Shown: one piece after another, positions 44,117-52,612 of the stretch
Numbering within the stretch: the stretch's first letter is position 1
Layout: the number at the start of each line of letters is the position of its first letter
DNA from: Gemmatimonadota bacterium
GTDB taxonomy: Bacteria > Gemmatimonadota > Gemmatimonadetes > Gemmatimonadales > GWC2-71-9
Reading direction: 5' to 3'
Assembly (NCBI GenBank): GCA_040388535.1
Contig: JAZKBR010000007.1
Location: 254,862-318,861, forward strand
Length of the DNA stretch: 64,000 nucleotides
Notes under the pieces: model-generated
Told to the model about the DNA's origin: nothing
Database searches by the model: none
Seen by the model: only the letters and a program-made list of their open reading frames with translations
Program-made: the position numbers and the translations under genes

Positions 44117-45751
44117 ATGTCGACGCGAAGGGATTTCATCTCGACCACTTCGGCGGCAGCCGGGTTCGCCCTGCTGGCACGCAACGGGCGCCCAGTCGCC
44201 TCGTTCAGCGGACTGATCACGCCGCTGCCGACCGCCGACAAGAAGGCGCTTGCCGATGTCGCGCTCAACACGGCCCGCGGCAAGGGTGCCAGCTACGCCG
44301 ATGTCCGCATCGGACGCTATCTCAACGAAGGCATTTTCTCGCGCGACCGGATGATCCAGGGGGTCCAGAGCACCGAGTCGTATGGCGCGGGAGTTCGAGT
44401 GCTGGTGGATGGCACCTGGGGCTTCGCCGCGACCGATGTCGTGACATCGGACGGCATCGCCCGGGCGGCCAATGACGCCGTTGCCATTGCCAAAGCCAAT
44501 AGCAAGCTCGGCTCACGTCCGGTCGAACTCGCGGCGCAGCGCGGGTACGGTGAGGTGACCTGGAAAGCCCCGATCGAGAAGAACGCCTTCTCGATTCCGA
44601 TCGCCGAAAAGGCGGCCCTCCTCACCGCCGCCGGTGATGCGGCGCTCAAGGCCGGCGCCTCCTTCCTCGACGGCGCGCTCTTCGTGGTGAACGAACAGAA
44701 GTATTTCGCCTCCACCGACGGCTCCTACATCGACCAGGATATTCATCGGCTCTGGCCGACCTTCACGGCGACGTACGTCGACGCCAAGTCGGGCAAGTTC
44801 GAGACTCGGGACGCGTTGTCCAGCCCGGTCGGCATGGGTTGGGAGTACCTCTCGACGCGGCCGCAGGACAAGGTCACCGGTCCTGCCGGCGTGCTGTACG
44901 GCAATCGGTATGACCTCGTTGCCGATGCAGCGCAAGCGGCACGCGACGCCAAGGGCAAGTTGACGGCGACCTCCGTCACACCGGGCAAGTACGACCTGGT
45001 GCTCGAGCCGGCGCACATGTGGCTGACGATTCACGAATCGGTGGGCCATCCGACCGAACTCGACCGCGTCCTCGGGTACGAGGCCAACTTCGCTGGCACC
45101 TCCTTCGCCACGCTCGACAAGTGGAAGAGCGGGACCTTCAAGTACGGCTCCCCGCTGATGAACATCGTCGCCGACAAGCTCCAGCCGGGATCGCTCGGCG
45201 CGGTCGGTTATGACGACGAAGGAGTGAAGACGAAGGAGTGGGACATCATCAAGGACGGCGTTCTGGTGAACTATCAGGCGATCCGCGATCAGGTGGGCGT
45301 GCTCGGGCAGACTGAATCGCAGGGCTGCTGCTACGCCGATAACTGGAGCTCGGTACAGTTCCAGCGGATGCCGAACATCTCGCTCCGCCCGGGACGCACC
45401 CCGCTCACGCCGACCGAACTGATTGCCAAGGTTGAACGCGGGATCTACATCGTCGGTGCGGGGTCGTTCTCCATCGACCAGCAGCGCTACAACTTCCAGT
45501 TCGGCGGCCAGACCTTCCACGAGATCAAGAACGGCAAGCTTGCAGGTCCGCTCAAGGATGTGGCGTACCAGAGCAACACGACCGAATTCTGGAATTCGCT
45601 CACCGCGGTCTGTGACGGCCGGGACTATCGACTTGGCGGCTCTTTCTTTGACGGCAAGGGGCAGCCTTCCCAGTCGAGCGCGGTATCGCACGGCTCATCC
45701 ACGGCTCGATTCAATGGCGTAAACGTCATCAACACCGCGAGGAAGATCTGA
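44117..45751 (+). CDS. tldD: Tat-exported TldD-family metalloprotease, copy 2
   Basis: A 544-residue second TldD. GGAGG precedes the ATG; the leader R-R-D-F-I-S-T-T-S-A-A-A-G is Tat-type. The zinc motif is H306-E-S-V-G-H311. It is collinear with copy 1 over its whole length, with the same G-C-C-Y-A-D-N-W and S-A-V-S-H-G ends, but many substitutions, so the duplication is not recent. The stop overlaps the second TldE start (TGATG). Confidence 0.93.
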   Translation: MSTRRDFISTTSAAAGFALLARNGRPVASFSGLITPLPTADKKALADVALNTARGKGASYADVRIGRYLNEGIFSRDRMIQGVQSTESYGAGVRVLVDGTWGFAATDVVTSDGIARAANDAVAIAKANSKLGSRPVELAAQRGYGEVTWKAPIEKNAFSIPIAEKAALLTAAGDAALKAGASFLDGALFVVNEQKYFASTDGSYIDQDIHRLWPTFTATYVDAKSGKFETRDALSSPVGMGWEYLSTRPQDKVTGPAGVLYGNRYDLVADAAQAARDAKGKLTATSVTPGKYDLVLEPAHMWLTIHESVGHPTELDRVLGYEANFAGTSFATLDKWKSGTFKYGSPLMNIVADKLQPGSLGAVGYDDEGVKTKEWDIIKDGVLVNYQAIRDQVGVLGQTESQGCCYADNWSSVQFQRMPNISLRPGRTPLTPTELIAKVERGIYIVGAGSFSIDQQRYNFQFGGQTFHEIKNGKLAGPLKDVAYQSNTTEFWNSLTAVCDGRDYRLGGSFFDGKGQPSQSSAVSHGSSTARFNGVNVINTARKI

Positions 45752-47085
45752 TGGCGCTCATTACCGAGGCCGAAGCCAAGGCCATCATCGACCGCGTGCT
45801 CGCCCGTTCGAAGGCCGAAGATTGCGTGGTGTACCTGAACGAGGGGACGAGCGGCAACATCCGCTTCGCCCGGAACGCGGTCAGCACCTCGGGCAGCGCG
45901 CACAACACCTCGCTCTTCGTGGTATCCGCGTTCGGAAAGCGATCGGGCGGCGCGAGCGTCAACTCGCTGGACGATGAGTCGATTGCCCGGCTCGTCGCTC
46001 GCTCGGAAGAACTCGCTCGCCTGGCTCCGGAAGATCCAGAATACATGCCACCGCTCGGGCCGCAGAAGTACGCCGTCGGACGCGACTGGGCGGATAGCAC
46101 GGCGGCACTCGACCCCGACAAGCGTGCGGCCATCGCCCAGATCGGGCTCGACGCCGCCAAGGCGAAGGGATGCGTTGCTGCCGGCTATCTGGACCACAGC
46201 GACGGGATCAGTGCGATGGGGACCTCCAAGGGGCTCTTCGCGTACGATCGCTCCACGGCGGCCGGATACTCGGTCACCATGCGGACCGAGGATGGCCTGG
46301 GATCCGGCTTCGGCACGACGGACTCTCACGATGCATCGCGCCTCGATGTCGCCGGGGTATCGCGTCTCGCCGCCGAAAAAGCGGCGGCATCGCACGAGAC
46401 TCGCGCGGTGGAGCCGGGCAAGTACACCGTGATTCTCGAACCGGCCGCGTCGGTGGACCTGATCCAGAACATTCTCTTCTCGATGGACGCACGCAGCGCG
46501 GAGGAAGGCCGGTCGTTCCTCTCGAAGCAGGGCGGCGGGACGCGACTCGGCGAGAAGATGCTCGATGAACGAGTGAACATCTACTCCGACCCCATGGACC
46601 CGATCGGCCCGGCCACGCCGTGGACCGGCGATGGGCGACCGTTGGAGCGGACATCATGGATCGAGAAGGGAGTGGTGAAGAACCTTTCCTACTCCCGCTA
46701 CTGGGCGCAGAAGCGGAACGTTCCGGCGCAACCCGGACCGGCGAACTTCCTGATGGCCGGCGGGACAGCATCGACGGAAGAGCTGATCCGTGGGACCGAG
46801 CGCGGCATCCTGGTCACCCGCACCTGGTACATTCGCTCGGTCGACCCGCAGACCCTGCTCTTCACCGGGCTCACTCGCGACGGGACCTTCTACATCGAGA
46901 ACGGCAAGCTCGCCTACGCGGTAAAGAATTTCCGCTTCAACGAGTCACCAGTCATCATGCTGAACAACCTCGATGCGCTTGGCGCGCCCGTGCGGGTTCG
47001 CAATGCCGAGACGGGGCTGGTCTCGGTGATTCCGCCGATGCGGATCCGCGACTTCACCTTCTCCTCGCTTTCGGACGCGGTGTAG
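45751..47085 (+). CDS. pmbA: TldE/PmbA-family partner, copy 2
   Basis: A 444-residue TldE collinear with copy 1 (G-N-I-R-F-A-R-N; G-R-S-F-L-S-K-Q-G-G-G; W-I-E-K-G-V-V-K; T-E-R-G-I-L-V-T-R; end P-P-M-R-I-R-D-F-T-F-S-S-L-S). No H-E-x-x-x-H and no leader peptide. A short insertion (N-A-E-T-G-L-V-S) near the C-terminus separates it from copy 1. 21 nt then lead into the DUF4159 gene. Confidence 0.92.
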   Translation: MALITEAEAKAIIDRVLARSKAEDCVVYLNEGTSGNIRFARNAVSTSGSAHNTSLFVVSAFGKRSGGASVNSLDDESIARLVARSEELARLAPEDPEYMPPLGPQKYAVGRDWADSTAALDPDKRAAIAQIGLDAAKAKGCVAAGYLDHSDGISAMGTSKGLFAYDRSTAAGYSVTMRTEDGLGSGFGTTDSHDASRLDVAGVSRLAAEKAAASHETRAVEPGKYTVILEPAASVDLIQNILFSMDARSAEEGRSFLSKQGGGTRLGEKMLDERVNIYSDPMDPIGPATPWTGDGRPLERTSWIEKGVVKNLSYSRYWAQKRNVPAQPGPANFLMAGGTASTEELIRGTERGILVTRTWYIRSVDPQTLLFTGLTRDGTFYIENGKLAYAVKNFRFNESPVIMLNNLDALGAPVRVRNAETGLVSVIPPMRIRDFTFSSLSDAV

Positions 47086-47106
47086 GGGAACGCGCCCCTC
47101 GTCGCG

Positions 47107-47823
47107 ATGCCCACTCGCCGACAGTTTGCCACCGCCGCGTTTGCCGGGGCCGCCTCGTTACTGGCCCCCGGCGCGGAGGCGCGCGCCCTCACCTTCGGGC
47201 GGCGACGGAGCGACTTCACCTTCACCCGGCTGCGCTATCGCTCGGGCGACTGGGATGTCGACCAGCGGATGCCGGCCAACCTGATCAACTCGCTGGCCGA
47301 GTACACCACCGTCTCGGTGGAGCCCCGGGAGAAGGTGATCGACCTCGAATCGACGGCAATCTTCGATGCTCCCTTTGCGTATCTCGCGGGGCATCGGCTG
47401 GTCGAGTTCACGCGCCCGGAGCGCGAGCATCTCACCCGTTGGCTGCAGAACGGCGGATTTCTCTTCGCCGACGACTGCAACCACGATATCGACGGACTCT
47501 TCGCGAGGACCTTCGAGGCCGAAATGGGGCGAATCTTCGGCGCAACGTCCCTCGTCAAGCTTCCGAAATCTCACGGGCTCTGCAACGCGTTTTTTCGCTT
47601 TCCCAATGGGCCACCCAACACCTCACTGGAGCTGAACGGGTGGGGCGATGACCTGGTCCATGACTACGTGAAAGGGATCACCATCGACGGCCGCCTGGCC
47701 GTCCTCTACAGCAACAAGGACTACGGGTGCGAGTGGGATTACGACTTCCGGAACAAGCGCTTCCTTGCCGAGGACAACACGAAGTTCGGCGTGAACATCG
47801 TCCTCTACGCCATGTCACGGTGA
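47107..47823 (+). CDS. Tat-exported DUF4159 protein
   Basis: A 238-residue protein with a twin-arginine leader (R-R-Q-F-A-T-A-A-F-A-G). The mature part matches DUF4159: D-F-T-F-T-R-L-R-Y, W-x-V-D-x-R-M-P-A-N, L-Q-N-G-G-F-L-F-A-D-D-C, then C-E-W-D-Y. DUF4159 often appears beside MoxR-DUF58-Bat genes, sometimes fused to membrane parts. It is a glutamine-amidotransferase-like fold in related families; activity unknown. Third Tat substrate in the same operon. Confidence 0.87.
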   Translation: MPTRRQFATAAFAGAASLLAPGAEARALTFGRRRSDFTFTRLRYRSGDWDVDQRMPANLINSLAEYTTVSVEPREKVIDLESTAIFDAPFAYLAGHRLVEFTRPEREHLTRWLQNGGFLFADDCNHDIDGLFARTFEAEMGRIFGATSLVKLPKSHGLCNAFFRFPNGPPNTSLELNGWGDDLVHDYVKGITIDGRLAVLYSNKDYGCEWDYDFRNKRFLAEDNTKFGVNIVLYAMSR

Positions 47824-47827
47824 CCGC

Positions 47828-48841
47828 ATGAGCGCCCCTCGCACTCCCGAGGAGCGGGAGATTGTCGAGCTTCTCGACCGGCTCGCCGCGCTCCGCACCG
47901 CCATCGGCACGGTGATCGTCGGGCAGCGGGCGGTCGTGGACGACCTCCTCACCGGCTTCCTTGCGGGCGGGCACTGTCTGCTCGAAGGCGTGCCGGGCCT
48001 CGCCAAGACCCTGCTGATCCGCACCCTTGCCGATGCGGTGACACTTTCGTTTCGTCGCATCCAGTTCACCCCGGATCTGATGCCGAGCGACGTGATCGGC
48101 ACAGAAATTCTCGAAGAAGATCACGGCACCGGGCGCCGGGTATTCAAGTTCACCAAGGGTCCGGTCTTCGCGAACATCCTCCTCGCCGATGAGATCAATC
48201 GTACGCCGCCGAAGACGCAGGCAGCCCTGCTCGAAGCGATGCAGGAGCAATCGGTGACCTATGCGGGCACCAGCTACCCGTTGCCGGCGCCGTTCTTCGT
48301 GCTCGCGACGCAGAACCCGATCGAGCAGGCGGGGACGTACCCTCTGCCGGAAGCGCAGCTCGATCGCTTCCTGCTGAAGCTCACCGTGGGCTACCCCGAC
48401 GAACGCGAGGAAACGGCGATCCTCTCTCGCACCACGGGCCGTGGTCAGTCTCGCCCGGAGCCGGTGCTCGACGCCGCGCAGCTGCTGCGACTGCAGCAAC
48501 TGGTGCGCGACGTGCCCGTCAGCGAGGCGCTCCTGCTCTGGTCTGCTCGTCTCGTGCGCGCGACCCGTCCTGGCCCGGGCGCGAACCCCCTCGTCACCGA
48601 CGCGGTGCGCTGGGGCGCAGGCCCGCGCGCGGGGCAGGCGCTGATTCTCGGCGCGAAGGCGCGCGCGTTGCTCGCCGGCCGTTTCGCGGTAACCCTCGAC
48701 GACCTCAAGGCCGTGGCGCCGGCCGTGTTGCGACATCGCGTGCTGCTCACCTTCCGGGCCGAAAGCGATGGCATCGACGCCGATCGGGTGACGTCACAGC
48801 TGCTGCACGATCTGCCCGCGCCGGCTGCCCCGATCGGCTGA
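47828..48841 (+). CDS. moxR: MoxR-family AAA+ ATPase
   Basis: A 337-residue AAA+ protein. Walker A G-V-P-G-L-A-K-T at 54-61, Walker B region N-I-L-L-A-D-E-I-N-R-T-P-P-K-T-Q, and sensor 1 A-T-Q-N-P-I-E-Q-A-G-T-Y-P-L-P-E-A, all typical of MoxR. These ATPases act as chaperones that activate partner enzymes together with VWA/DUF58 proteins. Starts 4 nt after the DUF4159 gene; stop overlaps the DUF58 start (TGATG). Confidence 0.94.
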   Translation: MSAPRTPEEREIVELLDRLAALRTAIGTVIVGQRAVVDDLLTGFLAGGHCLLEGVPGLAKTLLIRTLADAVTLSFRRIQFTPDLMPSDVIGTEILEEDHGTGRRVFKFTKGPVFANILLADEINRTPPKTQAALLEAMQEQSVTYAGTSYPLPAPFFVLATQNPIEQAGTYPLPEAQLDRFLLKLTVGYPDEREETAILSRTTGRGQSRPEPVLDAAQLLRLQQLVRDVPVSEALLLWSARLVRATRPGPGANPLVTDAVRWGAGPRAGQALILGAKARALLAGRFAVTLDDLKAVAPAVLRHRVLLTFRAESDGIDADRVTSQLLHDLPAPAAPIG

Positions 48842-49695
48842 TGCACCCCCGCTGGTTCGATCCGTCGTTGGCCGACGCCTTGCGTGGGATTTCTCTCCCT
48901 GCCCGACGCGTGAACGCCGGGCGCGGTGACGGTCGTCACGCATCCCGCCTCCCCGGGCCGGGCATCGAGTTCGCGCAATTCCGCGGCTATCAGCCCGGCG
49001 ATGATCCGCGGCGGGTCGACTGGAAGCTGCTCGCGCGCTCCGATCGCTTCTTCGTCCGTGAAGCCGATGCCGAAACGGCGCTGCCGCTGCGCATCGTGCT
49101 CGATGCTTCCCGATCGATGGCACATACCGAGGCGGGGATCTGCAAGTTCGACGTGGCCCGCCAGCTCGCAGCGACACTGGCGCGTCTCGCCATCCGGCAG
49201 GGAGACACGCCCGCGCTTCTCCTCCTTCCCGGCGCCACGATTCCGCCCTCGCGCGATAGCCGCCAATTCGAACGACTCCTCTACACCCTCGACGCAGCGA
49301 CTCCCACTGGCGCACTCCCTGCGCAGATCGATCGGCTGATCGAATCGGCTGGTGCCGGGCGCGACGGCTTCCTGCTGGTGATCACCGATGCGTTCGACCG
49401 TGGTCAGCAGCTGCTGCGCGCCGTCGAGCTCTCGGGCCGGGATGCCGCATTTCTGGTGCTGCGGACCCAGCGCGAGCACGACCTCGATTATTGCAGCCCG
49501 GTCCTCCTCGAGGACCTCGAGAGCGGCGCGACCATCGCCCTCGATGTCGAAGCACTGCACGGGCGAGCCGCGGAACATGCCCGGTATCGCGAGGCCGCGA
49601 TCCAGCTTGGCGTTGACTGGATCGCGCTCGACCCGGGTGTGCCGATCCTCGGCCCGCTTCGCGAGTGGCTGGCGAGGCGGGCCGGGCGTCGCTGA
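48841..49695 (+). CDS. DUF58 (VWA-like) protein
   Basis: A 284-residue protein with the DUF58 signature E-F-A-Q-F-R-G-Y-Q-P-G-D-D-P-R-R-V-D-W-K and, next, a VWA-like segment V-L-D-A-S-R-S-M. The usual MIDAS D-x-S-x-S is D-A-S-R-S. MoxR partners of this type bind the target. Overlaps both neighbours (TGATG). Confidence 0.92.
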   Translation: MHPRWFDPSLADALRGISLPARRVNAGRGDGRHASRLPGPGIEFAQFRGYQPGDDPRRVDWKLLARSDRFFVREADAETALPLRIVLDASRSMAHTEAGICKFDVARQLAATLARLAIRQGDTPALLLLPGATIPPSRDSRQFERLLYTLDAATPTGALPAQIDRLIESAGAGRDGFLLVITDAFDRGQQLLRAVELSGRDAAFLVLRTQREHDLDYCSPVLLEDLESGATIALDVEALHGRAAEHARYREAAIQLGVDWIALDPGVPILGPLREWLARRAGRR

Positions 49696-50600
49696 TGGGA
49701 TTTCTTGCCCCGCTCTGGCTCGGCGCACTCGCAGCGATTGCGATTCCGATCCTGCTTCATCTCCGCGCTGCGGCGCCTCCTGAGCGCATCCAGGTTGGCA
49801 GCATCGATGACCTGCAGGCGAGCCTTGCGACCACCTCCTGCCCGCGCATCCGCGAATGGTTGCTCCTCGCCCTGCGCGTGCTCTTCGTCACCTTGCTGGC
49901 ACTGCTCCTCGCGCAACCGGTGATGCGCGACCAGCGCCCCGGGCGGATGGTCGCCGTTGTGCCAGCCGGAGCCGAGCGACTGGGCGACTCACTGCGCGGC
50001 GCCTCCGTTCCGATCGCTGAAGCTGCACCAACAGTTCGCGAACCCTGGCAGCTCGCCACGGAGGCGGAAGCGCAGCTCGGCGTCAACGACACCATCCTGC
50101 TGGTCACGCCAGATGGCGGCGACCGCTACCACGGCGCCCGCCCCACCCTCTCGCACAAGGTGCGGCTACTTCCCTTCGCCGACACCCCACCAGTCGCCCC
50201 AGCGCCGCTGCGCCTCCAGGTCACCGCCAGCAGCCCCCAGTTCACTGCACCACGCGACACAGTGGCTCGCTGGCTCGCATCACTCCCTGCCACACTGATC
50301 CAGGTCGCAGCGGTAGGTGAGCGTACCTCACGAACCATCGTCGTCGGCCGCGACACGGCACTCGCACTCGATTCGACTTCGCTCGCGCACGGTGCGCTGG
50401 TGCGCGACGGTGCCCTCGACACTCTGTTGACGCGACTGCTGCCACCTCCGGCGGTCGCGCCGCCGCTTGCGGAGCGAGCCCCGCGCCTTCGCGCTGGCGA
50501 CGCGACCAAGGATCCGGCTCGCGACCTGAGCATGGTGTGCTGGTGGGTCATGTGCCTGGTGTTGTTCGTCGAACGCCTGGTCGCCGCGCGGCGCCCGTGA
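49695..50600 (+). CDS. BatA-domain membrane protein
   Basis: A 301-residue protein. The N-terminal BatA domain has F-L-A-P-L-W-L-G-A-L-A-A-I-A-I-P-I-L-L-H-L and a second helix ending L-L-A-Q-P; a C-terminal helix ends the chain (about 278-296). The middle, about 180 residues, is probably periplasmic and lacks a clear VWA MIDAS. Related aerotolerance (Bat) proteins act with MoxR. The last codon overlaps the next GTG. Confidence 0.82.
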   Translation: MGFLAPLWLGALAAIAIPILLHLRAAAPPERIQVGSIDDLQASLATTSCPRIREWLLLALRVLFVTLLALLLAQPVMRDQRPGRMVAVVPAGAERLGDSLRGASVPIAEAAPTVREPWQLATEAEAQLGVNDTILLVTPDGGDRYHGARPTLSHKVRLLPFADTPPVAPAPLRLQVTASSPQFTAPRDTVARWLASLPATLIQVAAVGERTSRTIVVGRDTALALDSTSLAHGALVRDGALDTLLTRLLPPPAVAPPLAERAPRLRAGDATKDPARDLSMVCWWVMCLVLFVERLVAARRP

Positions 50601-52612
50601 TCACGCTCGAGCTCAGTCACGCGATTCGCAGGGCGCGCATACTGCGAACTTCAGCTTGGGCCATCGCGACTGCCGCGGTCGCCTTCGCCGCCTGGCGGAT
50701 CGCCGAACGCCTCGGCGTCGTGCCGCTCGCTGCCGGGGTGTTCGCTGCCGGCTGCTGCGCCTTCGCTGCGATCTGGCTCTTTCGTCACCGTCCGATCGAT
50801 GCCGCCACGTTGATCGAGCATTACAACCGCACCCTGCCCACCCTGGAGGAGAGTGCCGCCCTGCTTCAGGTGAGTTCCCCCGCCCTCACACCGCTCGAGC
50901 GATTGCAGCAGGAACGCGTGACTGCAGCGTGGAACGCGGTACCTGAACCACCTGCACTCCCCCTCCCGAGTGTCCGACGCGCGTTGATGGTCGCACTGTC
51001 GGCACTGGTGCTGGGCGTGCTGGTACCGATGATTCCGGATCGCTCTCGCGCAGGCGTACCACTGAGCGGCCCCGCTACCGCCGGCAGCGCGCCATTTCGC
51101 CTTGGCCAGGTCGCGCTGCGCTGGACACCGCCTTCGTACACCGGGCATCCGTCACGGGATGCCACCACGCTGGATAACATCGTCGAGGCTGGGAGTGCAG
51201 TGACCTGGCGTGTCACCTCACCCGAAGCCAGTGCAGTCATCATCGTGAGCGCTGCGGGCGATACCATCCGTGGCATCCGGGAACCGGGCGGTGGCTGGCG
51301 CGCCGATGAAGTTGCCGAGCGCGGCCGAGTGTGGCACGTCGAGGCCACCAGTGGCAACCAGCGCATTCGTGGAGAGGAGCACCTCCTCACCGTCGTCCCT
51401 GATCGCGAGCCGGTGGTCGCGGTGTTGGCTCCAGCCGGACGCATCGAACTGGAATGGCGGGAGCCGCACGAGGTGGTGGTTCGGGCCGTTGCGCGCGACG
51501 ACTACGGCCTCTCCCGTATCCGACTGGCCGCGACGGTGGCCAAGGGTCGGGGCGAGGGAGTGAAGTTCAAGCAGAACTGGCTCTCCGTCGATGTCGAAAG
51601 GCGGACAGGCGCACGCGAACTCGTCGCCTCACGACTGGTGCACCTCGATTCCCTCGGCGTGGAGCCGGGCGACGAAGTGTTTCTCGCGTTCGAGGCCACG
51701 GACAACCGGAACCCGTCCCCGCAAAGCGCGCGATCGGAAACCATCTTTCTCTCCCTGATCGACACGCTTGCCGGGAACAGCGCCACCCTCAGCGGTGTCG
51801 CCATCCGTGTCGAGCCGGCCTACTTCCGTTCCCAGCGGCAGATCATTCTCGACACCGAAGCGCTGCTACGCGATGTGCGGGCAGGTCGCGTGCACGACGG
51901 CGGCTTCGCCCGGTCGCTCGAGATCGGAATCGACCAGCACCTCCTCCGTTTGCGCTACGGCGCGATGGTGGGCGAGGAGACCAACGAGACGGAAGGACCG
52001 GGGCAGGATATCTCGGGTCGACACGAGCACGATATGGCCGAGAATGCCACGCTGCTCAGTCCCACGGTGAAGGCGCTCTTGAAGTCCGCGCTCGCAGAGA
52101 TGTGGGATGCCGAGCGTGAATTGCGCACCGGCCGTCCCGCGGGGGCACTGCCGGCCGAGTATCGCGCGCTGGCGTCGCTCGAGGAAGTTCGCCGCGCCGA
52201 ACGCGCCTACGTGAAACGGATCGGTTTCGAGCCGAAGCCTGTGGACATCAACCGGACACGACTGACCAAGAAGGCCGACCGACTCGCCGCCCTCTCGATC
52301 CGCGATTCCACACTGGCCTCGACAACCGAGCCGTTGCTTCGAGATGCGATCATTGCCCTCGACGCGCCCACGAGTGAACCCTCAAAGCAGGCATTCGACG
52401 CGGCCGCACGCCGCCTCGCCGAGCGCGCGCTCGACGCCGAACCAGCACGGCACCTCGAGACCCTTCGGGCGCTTCGGCGATTGATCGACGGCCCCTGCGC
52501 TGAATGTCGCGAGGTCGCGCTGCGCGGCCTGCTCGAGGCCCTTCCGGCACCGCCACCGCCGATACGCTCGGCCCGCCCGTCACACGGCGCCCTCGGGAGC
52601 ACTGCGCCGTGA
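50597..52612 (+). CDS. Large membrane-anchored protein (DUF4175-like)
   Basis: A 671-residue protein from a GTG overlapping the previous stop. Three N-terminal transmembrane helices (about 15-35, 38-58 and 132-150) precede a large extracytoplasmic region. It contains R-W-T-P-P-S-Y-T-G-H-P, R-A-V-A-R-D-D-Y-G-L-S and a helical C-terminal third with A-L-A-E-M-W-D-A-E-R-E-L, the pattern of DUF4175-type proteins linked to MoxR-Bat operons. Function unknown. Confidence 0.75.
   Translation: MITLELSHAIRRARILRTSAWAIATAAVAFAAWRIAERLGVVPLAAGVFAAGCCAFAAIWLFRHRPIDAATLIEHYNRTLPTLEESAALLQVSSPALTPLERLQQERVTAAWNAVPEPPALPLPSVRRALMVALSALVLGVLVPMIPDRSRAGVPLSGPATAGSAPFRLGQVALRWTPPSYTGHPSRDATTLDNIVEAGSAVTWRVTSPEASAVIIVSAAGDTIRGIREPGGGWRADEVAERGRVWHVEATSGNQRIRGEEHLLTVVPDREPVVAVLAPAGRIELEWREPHEVVVRAVARDDYGLSRIRLAATVAKGRGEGVKFKQNWLSVDVERRTGARELVASRLVHLDSLGVEPGDEVFLAFEATDNRNPSPQSARSETIFLSLIDTLAGNSATLSGVAIRVEPAYFRSQRQIILDTEALLRDVRAGRVHDGGFARSLEIGIDQHLLRLRYGAMVGEETNETEGPGQDISGRHEHDMAENATLLSPTVKALLKSALAEMWDAERELRTGRPAGALPAEYRALASLEEVRRAERAYVKRIGFEPKPVDINRTRLTKKADRLAALSIRDSTLASTTEPLLRDAIIALDAPTSEPSKQAFDAAARRLAERALDAEPARHLETLRALRRLIDGPCAECREVALRGLLEALPAPPPPIRSARPSHGALGSTAP

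Noticed and set aside
41410-45691. Two long minus-strand frames opposite the tldD genes
   Set aside because: The same shadow appears opposite both tldD copies, as expected from the conserved sense sequence; no start signal or motif.
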